DNA of 7,998 bases. Source: Spirochaetaceae bacterium. Lineage in GTDB: Bacteria; Spirochaetota; Spirochaetia; SZUA-6; Bin103. Position 1 is the stretch's first letter; the number at the start of each line of letters is the position of its first letter. Below, piece by piece: positions 1 to 4,677 of the stretch. The translations under genes were made by a program, and so were the position numbers. The stretch spans positions 1 to 7,998 of the forward strand of contig JAPOQV010000396.1 of NCBI GenBank assembly GCA_026710565.1, given 5' to 3'. The notes under the pieces are model-generated. The model was not told the DNA's origin, made no database searches, and worked only from the letters and a program-made list of their open reading frames with translations.

Positions 1-813
1 ATGGGCTCAGCGGTGGCCGACCTGAACGGCGACGGCCGCCTGGACTGGTACGTCACCAGCGTCTCCACGCGCTGGCCGATCGACCGCACGCCGGGCACTG
101 GCAACATGCTCTACCTGAACACCGGCGGCGACCGCTTCGACGAGGTGGCGCGCCCCGCGCAGGTGCGCGACGGGGGCTGGGGCTGGGGCGTGGAGGCGGT
201 CGACCTGGACCACGACGGGCTGCGCGACCTGGTCACCACCACCGGCTGGATCACGCCGAACGGAGCCGATCTCTACGAATGGGAGGACCAGCCCACGTTC
301 CTGTTCCGGAACACCGGCGCGGACGCGGACGGCGTGCCGGCGTTCGAGCGGGTGGACGCCCCCGCCGTGGGGCTGCGCCACCGCCTGCAGGGCCGCGCGC
401 TGATCACGCTGGACTACGACGAGGACGGCGACCGCGACATCGTCATCTTCAACTTCGACGCGCGGCCGTCCCTGTTCCGCAACGACCTGGGCGGCCCGGA
501 CGGGCCGAGCGGCGCCGGGGACGCCGGCTGGCTGCGCGTGTTCCTGGATCCGCCGCGCGGCTCGGGACTGGCCCCGCACGGCTGGGGCGCCGTGGTCACG
601 GTTGTCGCGGGCGGCCGGACGCAGCGCGCCCCGATCGGGGCCGGCGGCTTCTTCGGCGCCTCGGAGCTGTCCGCGCACTTCGGACTGGGCGCGGCGGAGA
701 ACGTCGATGAGCTGATCGTCGACTGGCCCGACAGCACCCGCACCGTGCTGAGCGACGTGGCGCCGAACCAGACCCTGACCGTCCGGCCTCCCGTGAGGCC
801 GCCCGTCAGGTAA
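1..813 (+). CDS. FG-GAP/VCBS repeat protein with C-terminal ASPIC/UnbV domain (CRTAC1-like), 5' partial
   Basis: Only the C-terminal 270 residues are in the window. The reading frame is open to the left edge, and the first ATG looks internal because it lies just before a calcium-loop motif, so the true start is upstream. Three DxDxDG-like loops typical of FG-GAP/VCBS beta-propeller blades are visible: residues 7-15 (DLNGDGRLD), 68-76 (DLDHDGLRD) and 138-146 (DYDEDGDRD). From about residue 190 to 262 the sequence matches the ASPIC/UnbV domain, with a Gly-Ala-rich stretch, AHFGLG and a VDWPD-like strand. Family knowledge: such proteins are usually secreted or surface-exposed, 500-700 residues long, with calcium-binding propeller blades; their role is mostly unknown (adhesion or ligand binding is suggested). 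The tail ends in three VR-PP type repeats. The stop overlaps the convergent gene by 8 bases. Whether a signal peptide exists cannot be seen. Confidence 0.88.
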   Translation: MGSAVADLNGDGRLDWYVTSVSTRWPIDRTPGTGNMLYLNTGGDRFDEVARPAQVRDGGWGWGVEAVDLDHDGLRDLVTTTGWITPNGADLYEWEDQPTFLFRNTGADADGVPAFERVDAPAVGLRHRLQGRALITLDYDEDGDRDIVIFNFDARPSLFRNDLGGPDGPSGAGDAGWLRVFLDPPRGSGLAPHGWGAVVTVVAGGRTQRAPIGAGGFFGASELSAHFGLGAAENVDELIVDWPDSTRTVLSDVAPNQTLTVRPPVRPPVR

Positions 814-1375
814 TGAACTCGTAGACGGTCATCAGGACCCCGATCAGGACGAATGCGCCGCCAACCAGCCATTGCATCGAACCGAACCGCTTGTTCATGT
901 CCTCGAAGCGGACATTGACTGCTGCGAAGCGCTCGTCGGACCTCTTGCCCATCTCTGCGAAGCGCTCATCGGAGCGCTTGCCTATCTCTGCGAAGCGTTC
1001 GTCGGCCCGCTTGCCCATGTCGTCGAACCGCCGATCCATCGCGTCGAACCGCTCCGCGAAGCGCTCGTTCATCTCCTCGAAACGACGATCCACGGCTGCG
1101 AAGCGCTCGTCGGATCGCCGGTCCATCGCATCGAACCGCTCCGCGATGCGTTCGTTCGTCTCCTCGAAGCGCCGGTCCATCGCATCGAACCGGACAGCCA
1201 TCAGCTCCCGCTGGTCCTTGAGCTCCTGCTCGATCGTCGCGGTGCGCTCCAGGAGCTGCGGTCCGATGACCAGGTGCGGCGCCACCTCGACGACCCAACC
1301 GTAGAGGTTGCCCTTCACGTAGGCGCCGATTCGCTCCAGGTCGCTGTCTCCGAGAGCCATTGCCGTCTCAGCCAT
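806..1375 (-). CDS. Hendecad-repeat coiled-coil protein with C-terminal membrane anchor, function unknown
   Basis: A 189-residue protein of unrecognised function. Residues 1-45 form a short non-repetitive head. Residues about 46-165 are a highly charged alpha-helical coiled coil. RFDAMDRR occurs three times (residues 62-69, 80-87, 109-116), and residues 119-151 are three exact-length 11-residue repeats with pattern [DE]-[MI]-G-K-R-[AS]-D-E-R-F-A. Residues about 168-185 (WLVGGAFVLIGVLMTVY) form one hydrophobic segment with only four residues after it, so it is probably a tail-anchored membrane protein with the coiled coil in the cytoplasm. The ATG is supported by GAGGG six bases upstream (1382-1386). 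The architecture (11-residue repeats plus C-terminal membrane segment) resembles that of Borrelia Bdr proteins, but this is an analogy, not a demonstrated homology. It lies 29 bases downstream of the NUDIX gene, so the two may be co-transcribed. The reality of the gene is supported by clean heptad/hendecad spacing, SD and anchor. Confidence 0.8.
   Translation of the reverse strand: MAETAMALGDSDLERIGAYVKGNLYGWVVEVAPHLVIGPQLLERTATIEQELKDQRELMAVRFDAMDRRFEETNERIAERFDAMDRRSDERFAAVDRRFEEMNERFAERFDAMDRRFDDMGKRADERFAEIGKRSDERFAEMGKRSDERFAAVNVRFEDMNKRFGSMQWLVGGAFVLIGVLMTVYEFIT
923..1021 (-). repeat. Three 33-base tandem repeats inside the coiled-coil gene
   Basis: Copies at 923-955, 956-988 and 989-1021, no spacers. 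By eye, neighbouring copies agree at 29 of 33 and 27 of 33 positions. They are in frame and encode the three 11-residue units (residues 119-151) of the coiled coil. The high DNA identity, not just protein similarity, points to fairly recent tandem duplication or gene-conversion-like homogenisation. Confidence 0.85.
1028..1192 (-). repeat. Degenerate dispersed repeats encoding RFDAMDRR units
   Basis: The segment encoding RFDAMDRR appears at 1169-1192, 1115-1138 and 1028-1051. The first two starts are 54 bases (18 residues = 7+11) apart and the next is 87 bases (29 residues = 18+11) further on, so the second interval contains one extra 11-residue unit. This supports growth of the coiled coil by in-frame hendecad insertion. 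Confidence 0.7.
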
Positions 1376-1381
1376 ACCGTA

Positions 1382-1386
1382 CCCTC
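1382..1386 (-). promoter_or_regulatory. Ribosome binding site of the coiled-coil gene
   Basis: GAGGG on the minus strand with a six-base spacer to the ATG at 1375. It supports this start over the in-frame ATG six codons later. Confidence 0.55.
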
Positions 1387-1404
1387 ATGTGCCAGCAATG
1401 GTCA

Positions 1405-1851
1405 TCAGGTCAGTGGTGCTTCAGATCTGCTGGGGCGGCTGCACCGAGCAGATTCACTCATGGCCCGTGTGACTGCTTGCACCACAGTCTCATATCCATC
1501 CAGTGCGGCCGAAAGAGGCAGTTCATGCGCTGAGAACCATCGTACCTCGCTGTGTTCCTCAGGAGCCCCGTTCACGGGTTCACCGCTCCAGCGGGACACG
1601 ACATAGACGCTCACTTCAGCAGGTTCAACCGGGTCGTGGATGATCCCGATTGGATGGAGGGACTCGACTCGTACCTGCAGTTCTTCGAATGCCTCGCGGC
1701 GCAGCGCGTCCTCCAGGGACTCGTCTCCCTCGACGTGTCCTCCCATCAGATCCCACACGCCCGGGTAGTGCCGTACCTGAGGGGACCTCTTCACCAGCAG
1801 CACACTGCCGTCCCGTATCAGCGCTCCCGCGACGCAGCGCGCGATCTTCAA
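1405..1851 (-). CDS. NUDIX family hydrolase (MutT-like)
   Basis: A 148-residue NUDIX protein. The family hydrolyses a nucleoside diphosphate linked to another group, using Mg2+ or Mn2+; the substrate here cannot be told. The Nudix box is residues 38-60: G38, E44, R52-E53, E56-E57. The metal-binding REAFEE core is intact, but the usual glycine near the end of the box is Q59. The preceding strand AGALIRDGSVLLVKR (residues 8-22) and the W33-D-L-M-G-G motif are typical. The start is a TTG: stop codons TGA and TAG lie in frame four and three codons upstream, and the next useful in-frame start (GTG at V17) would remove the first beta strand. No clear Shine-Dalgarno sequence precedes the TTG, so expression may be weak or depend on the upstream message. 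The last 15 residues are Ser/Arg-rich and probably disordered. Neighbours are the deacetylase 55 bases upstream and the coiled-coil gene 29 bases downstream. Confidence 0.88.
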   Translation of the reverse strand: MKIARCVAGALIRDGSVLLVKRSPQVRHYPGVWDLMGGHVEGDESLEDALRREAFEELQVRVESLHPIGIIHDPVEPAEVSVYVVSRWSGEPVNGAPEEHSEVRWFSAHELPLSAALDGYETVVQAVTRAMSESARCSRPSRSEAPLT

Positions 1852-1906
1852 CAGGTTCTATCAGTGTGCGAACAGGCGTCTGACTGGCGGCGGCTGAGCG
1901 AACGAG

Positions 1907-2614
1907 TCATGGCTGACGGCCGAGCTCGTACACCGCGACGCGCGCCTCCGGCGACGCGTACATGGCGCGGTCGTCCGGCTGCCACTCCACCGGGTCGATC
2001 AGGGTCATCTGATCAAGGCCGACGAGCTGAAACCCCTGCGCCTGCAGGCCGTCGATGATGCGCGGAAGCGCGGCGATCAGCGGCAGCGGGCGCGCCAGCC
2101 GCAGCCCGTCGTCGTCCGTCTCCCCGCTGTCGTGCAGGTCGATGATCGACCCCGCGGCGAGCGATGGATGCTGCAACGTGGCGTCGACGATCTCCTGCGG
2201 GTCGGTCTTAGCGTAGTCGGCAGGGTTGACGTCGGAGTCGACGATCGCCATCGATTCCGACATGGCCAGCGGTGAGTACAGGCAGGTGAAGTAGTTGAAG
2301 TAGTGGGCGCGCAGGAACCGCGTGGGGCGGCCCAGGAGGCTGCCGATCACGGCCTCGGCGCGATCGAAGTCGCCGACGTGCGCGTGATGGACATGGCTGT
2401 GGTTCCCGATGCAGTGGCCGCGCCGCACGATGCGCTCGAACGCCTGCGGCCACCGCTCGACCCATTTGCCGAGCACGAAGAAGGTGCCGCGGGCACCCTT
2501 CGCCTCCAGGATGTCCATGATCTCGTCGGTACGCGGCGGATTCGGGCCGTCGTCGAAGGTCAGCGCGACCTTGGCCTCGTCACGGCGTGCGTGCGTGAAG
2601 TAGGTCAGCGGCAT
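1907..2614 (-). CDS. Polysaccharide deacetylase (NodB homology, carbohydrate esterase 4-like)
   Basis: A 235-residue NodB-fold protein. Family members remove N- or O-acetyl groups from chitin, peptidoglycan, xylan or related glycans, using a metal bound by one Asp and two His. Motif 1 is TFDDGP (residues 19-24; D21 probable base, D22 metal ligand). Motif 2 is H72-S-H-V-H76 (metal ligands H72 and H76). Motif 5 is D-L-H161-D162. A 'VDSDVNPADY' stretch (125-134) stands where the DxDxxDW-type motif 4 sits. Motif 3 is unusual: R102-A-H-Y105, with His in place of the common Pro of RxPY. No signal peptide or membrane segment is visible; the NodB core begins within 20 residues of the ATG, so a cytoplasmic substrate or a diffusible sugar is possible. 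There is no good Shine-Dalgarno before the ATG. The substrate cannot be assigned, and neighbouring genes give no pathway. Confidence 0.88.
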   Translation of the reverse strand: MPLTYFTHARRDEAKVALTFDDGPNPPRTDEIMDILEAKGARGTFFVLGKWVERWPQAFERIVRRGHCIGNHSHVHHAHVGDFDRAEAVIGSLLGRPTRFLRAHYFNYFTCLYSPLAMSESMAIVDSDVNPADYAKTDPQEIVDATLQHPSLAAGSIIDLHDSGETDDDGLRLARPLPLIAALPRIIDGLQAQGFQLVGLDQMTLIDPVEWQPDDRAMYASPEARVAVYELGRQP

Positions 2615-2640
2615 GGTGCGGGAGAGGCCGCGATGATACG

Positions 2641-2660
2641 ACGCCGTCCGTGCCCGGCGT
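2641..2660. other. Small inverted repeat between rloB and the deacetylase gene
   Basis: ACGCCG (2641-2646) and CGGCGT (2655-2660) form a perfect 6-base stem around an 8-base loop, in the 91-base gap after the rloB stop. No T-run follows on either strand, so it is not a standard intrinsic terminator; it could pause or partly terminate transcription leaving rloB. Could be chance in GC-rich DNA. Confidence 0.2.
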
Positions 2661-2705
2661 CAAGTGCAAGTCCGTCGGAGGTCGACGCGCGCTCGTTCAT
2701 GCAGA

Positions 2706-3302
2706 TCACAGGAGCTTGAGCCGTTCGATGAGCTTACCGATGTCCGTAGCCGAGGCAGCATGCCGCGTTACTGGGACGAGCCTGGCACGCTCGATTGCGG
2801 TATCGAGGAGGTCACGGCAACGACGATAGATGGTGGGATCCGTCTTCTGATAGCCCGCGATATGGCTCCTGAGTTCACGCCTCACCTGATTGCATGCGGA
2901 CAGATCCCCGGTCCCCCGATAGGGCTTGGTGGTGAGCGTGAAATGGAGCAGGAGCCAGTATTCGAAGCAAGGCACCGACATGGCAGCGTGGATCCGGGTC
3001 GTCGTCCGTCTCGGTCGCCGCAACCACTGATTGAAGCGGCCGATCTCGGCTGCGCGTTCGTCATGATCGAGAACGCACCAGATCTCCTCCTGTGTGAGGT
3101 CCTCCCGCACCTCTCTCTCCACTCGCTTCATCATGTCGGCTACGGTCCCGGCACTCTGGACTCGTACACTTGTCAGACCGAATTCCGCTTTGAGTGCACT
3201 GAAGTAGCTTCGCTCGGGATCGGTCGCTTCGCAAAGCACCAGAATCCTCGGCTTCCCCTCTTCGGAGGGCCGGCGTCTTCCCTTGTACCGCGGCTTCCTC
3301 AT
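2706..3302 (-). CDS. rloB: RloB family protein (Toprim-like putative defence effector)
   Basis: A 198-residue protein recognised as RloB-like. Motifs in order: basic N-terminus (residues 1-18); beta strand plus CEATDPERSYF (24-34), the counterpart of the family's CEGxxTExxYF with E25 and E30 kept; IWCVLDHDE (74-82) with the D79-x-D81 pair; PCFEYWLLLHF (111-121), the family hallmark; GYQKTDPTIY (150-159); and a C-terminal A-T-D-x-x-K-L-I-E-R-L helix (185-195). Family knowledge: RloB was named in Campylobacter restriction-modification loci, has a Toprim-like fold with acidic metal-binding residues, and in AbiL-type systems is the partner of an AAA ATPase. Inference: a nuclease-like effector acting with the upstream ATPase. 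It starts 14 bases after the ATPase stop, so the two are one operon and probably translationally coupled. The only Shine-Dalgarno candidate, GAAGG over the ATPase stop, has a long spacer (11 bases). Atypical: the glycine of CEG is A26, and the Thr of TE is P29. Confidence 0.85.
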   Translation of the reverse strand: MRKPRYKGRRRPSEEGKPRILVLCEATDPERSYFSALKAEFGLTSVRVQSAGTVADMMKRVEREVREDLTQEEIWCVLDHDERAAEIGRFNQWLRRPRRTTTRIHAAMSVPCFEYWLLLHFTLTTKPYRGTGDLSACNQVRRELRSHIAGYQKTDPTIYRRCRDLLDTAIERARLVPVTRHAASATDIGKLIERLKLL

Positions 3303-3316
3303 GTCCGCCCGAACCT

Positions 3317-4591
3317 TCAGGAATCGGATTCGATGATTACTGGCACACCCCCGTAGCGACCGCCGAGATAGCCACGCATCAGCGCCTCCTTGGGTCGGGG
3401 ACGGAAGTCGGACAGCGGTTTGAGCAGTGTGGCCTCACTGTGCCGATCCTTGTCCGTGAGCCAGATTTGTCCGCGGTCAAGCACGTCGTTGAGAAGCGTG
3501 ACATCGTGCAGCGTCGCGATGAGTTGCGCGCGCTTCTCACGGCCACTGTCGGACTCGCTGTTGATGCGTCTGATCAGTGAGGCGACCAGCAGTGGGTGCA
3601 GGCTCCGGTCGAGCTCGTCGATCACGACGACGCGATCGCTGTCCATGACATCCAGCCACGGTCCGGACAAGGAAAACAATCTCTGCGTACCGTCGGACTC
3701 CTCGACCAACTTAAGGAAGTGACTGGTCTCATCCTGCGGGTCACCATGGCCCATGCTGACGTCCACGACGTCGAGAGTTGTCGATCCATCATCAGGTAGT
3801 CGTTCGGCCACTGCTGGAGGGATCACTGGGCGGAACTCCTCCAGGAGATGTCTCTCTTCGCGGACCGTGACGTCGGTGACCGGGATGTCAGCGTCGCGAA
3901 GCAGAGTCAGAATTCGCGTCTTGAGTCCCTCATTTTCCGTTATCTTTGCAATCGTGTAATTGGGTGGTATGTCGCCAGCAGTCAGGACGTTCAATCTCTG
4001 ACACCAATCCACCACAGGCCGGAAAGGCTCGCTGTTCAGTTGTGCGGCGGCGGAGACCAGCAGCGTGTTCGGGCGCGTGCTTGAACGCCACAGCTCCTTG
4101 GGACCGCGTACAGAGGGCCCGAACGTCCATTGCTCCTGTTCGGCCTTCGGATCGTAGGTGCGCTCCAGCAGGTGCCGCATACGCCCCCCCGGAGGCCAAG
4201 CCAACAACCACTCCGCGTGCACCCGACGGCGGTCGATGGCGAATCCGTACTCATACGCGGTTTCCCCTTCGATGAAGGAGATCTCGAATGTCGTCGGCCG
4301 GGTACGTGTCGCGGTGTCGAACAGAAACGGCGAGTACGGAATCTCGTCTCCCGCTTGGCTTTCCTTCGACGACCCGACGACGAAGCGCGTCGCGAAGGCA
4401 AGTCCGTGGACGAAGCGGGACTTCCCACTTCCGTTCGGGCCATAGATCGCCGACACCCGGTTGAGCCGTGGGAAGCGCCGAACACCGGTGTCGAATGCCC
4501 AGGTGCCTTCGGCGCGGGCCACCGCCTCGGCGCTGAACTCCTGACGGTCGCGATAGCAGGCGTAGTTCGTAAGCGCGAAGGAAACGAGCAT
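3317..4591 (-). CDS. rloA: AAA15/ABC-like ATPase, RloA-type partner of RloB
   Basis: A 424-residue ATPase of the AAA15/AAA_21 group (OLD/SMC-like ABC ATPase head). The N-terminus MLVSFALTNYACYRDRQEF is typical of these proteins. Walker A is G51-P-N-G-S-G-K-S58. The ABC signature-like ESDGTQRLF is at 298-306. Walker B is VVVIDELDRSLHP (321-333) with D325 and E326. The switch histidine is H362 in ATLHDVTLL. The C-terminal block QIWLTDKD...YLGGRYGGVP (375-417) is characteristic of ATPases paired with RloB. All catalytic motifs are present, so it looks active. Role by inference: ATP-dependent sensor or scaffold that controls the RloB effector, as in AbiL (AbiLi/AbiLii) or PARIS (AriA/AriB). The start ATG is fixed by a GGGAG ribosome site seven bases upstream. 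It is first in the two-gene cassette, lies 86 bases after hyuB, and is visibly less GC-rich than hyuAB. Individual naming as rloA rests partly on the neighbour. Confidence 0.88.
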   Translation of the reverse strand: MLVSFALTNYACYRDRQEFSAEAVARAEGTWAFDTGVRRFPRLNRVSAIYGPNGSGKSRFVHGLAFATRFVVGSSKESQAGDEIPYSPFLFDTATRTRPTTFEISFIEGETAYEYGFAIDRRRVHAEWLLAWPPGGRMRHLLERTYDPKAEQEQWTFGPSVRGPKELWRSSTRPNTLLVSAAAQLNSEPFRPVVDWCQRLNVLTAGDIPPNYTIAKITENEGLKTRILTLLRDADIPVTDVTVREERHLLEEFRPVIPPAVAERLPDDGSTTLDVVDVSMGHGDPQDETSHFLKLVEESDGTQRLFSLSGPWLDVMDSDRVVVIDELDRSLHPLLVASLIRRINSESDSGREKRAQLIATLHDVTLLNDVLDRGQIWLTDKDRHSEATLLKPLSDFRPRPKEALMRGYLGGRYGGVPVIIESDS

Positions 4592-4598
4592 GATGAGA

Positions 4599-4603
4599 CT
4601 CCC
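4599..4603 (-). promoter_or_regulatory. Ribosome binding site of the RloA-type ATPase gene
   Basis: GGGAG on the minus strand, seven bases before the ATG at 4591. It is the best Shine-Dalgarno sequence in the window and indicates independent, efficient translation of the defence cassette. Confidence 0.6.
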
Positions 4604-4611
4604 AGCGGGAT

Positions 4612-4622
4612 AATCGTCGATT
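4612..4622. promoter_or_regulatory. 11-base palindrome in the rloAB leader
   Basis: AATCG-T-CGATT, a perfect 5-base inverted repeat around one base, 20 bases upstream of the rloA ATG. It abuts the larger inverted repeat at 4623-4650. A short operator half-site pair is possible; no regulator gene is in the window. Confidence 0.35.
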
Positions 4623-4649
4623 CTTGCATGTTCCGCGCACGAAATGCAA
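4620..4649 (-). promoter_or_regulatory. Weak sigma70-like promoter candidate for rloAB
   Basis: On the minus strand TTGCAT (4644-4649) and AAGAAT (4620-4625) are separated by 18 bases. They match the -35 consensus at three of six and the -10 consensus at four of six positions. Both boxes fall inside the inverted repeats, which would let a bound protein block the promoter. The match is poor and may be chance; transcription could also simply read through from hyuB. Confidence 0.2.
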
Positions 4650-4650
4650 G
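4623..4650. promoter_or_regulatory. 28-base imperfect inverted repeat upstream of rloA (operator or RNA hairpin)
   Basis: CTTGCAT (4623-4629) pairs perfectly with ATGCAAG (4644-4650). After one bulged G (4630), TTC (4631-4633) pairs with GAA (4641-4643), giving a 10-base stem and a 7-base loop. It sits in the 86-base gap between hyuB and rloA. There is no T-run after it in the direction of transcription, so it is not a classic terminator. An operator or a structured 5' leader is more likely. Confidence 0.45.
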
Positions 4651-4677
4651 TTAACGTGCCTCGGCAATCGACTTAGA

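Noticed and set aside
923..1021. Possible CRISPR-like array
   Set aside because: The 33-base units are directly contiguous without spacers and are in-frame coding repeats.
872..1606. A 244-codon + strand frame over the coiled-coil and NUDIX genes
   Set aside because: It spans two genes on the other strand, and its repeats simply mirror the hendecad-coding DNA. No ribosome site or domain.
2641..2660. Intrinsic terminator after rloB
   Set aside because: The stem is only six base pairs and no T-run follows on either strand; kept only as a low-confidence inverted repeat.
2664..3356. A 230-codon + strand frame over rloB
   Set aside because: Antisense to a gene with clear RloB family motifs; no domain of its own.
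2661..4651. Shared TGCAAGT on both sides of the rloAB cassette as possible insertion direct repeats
   Set aside because: Only seven bases match, at unequal distances from the gene ends; chance is the better explanation and no recombinase is present.
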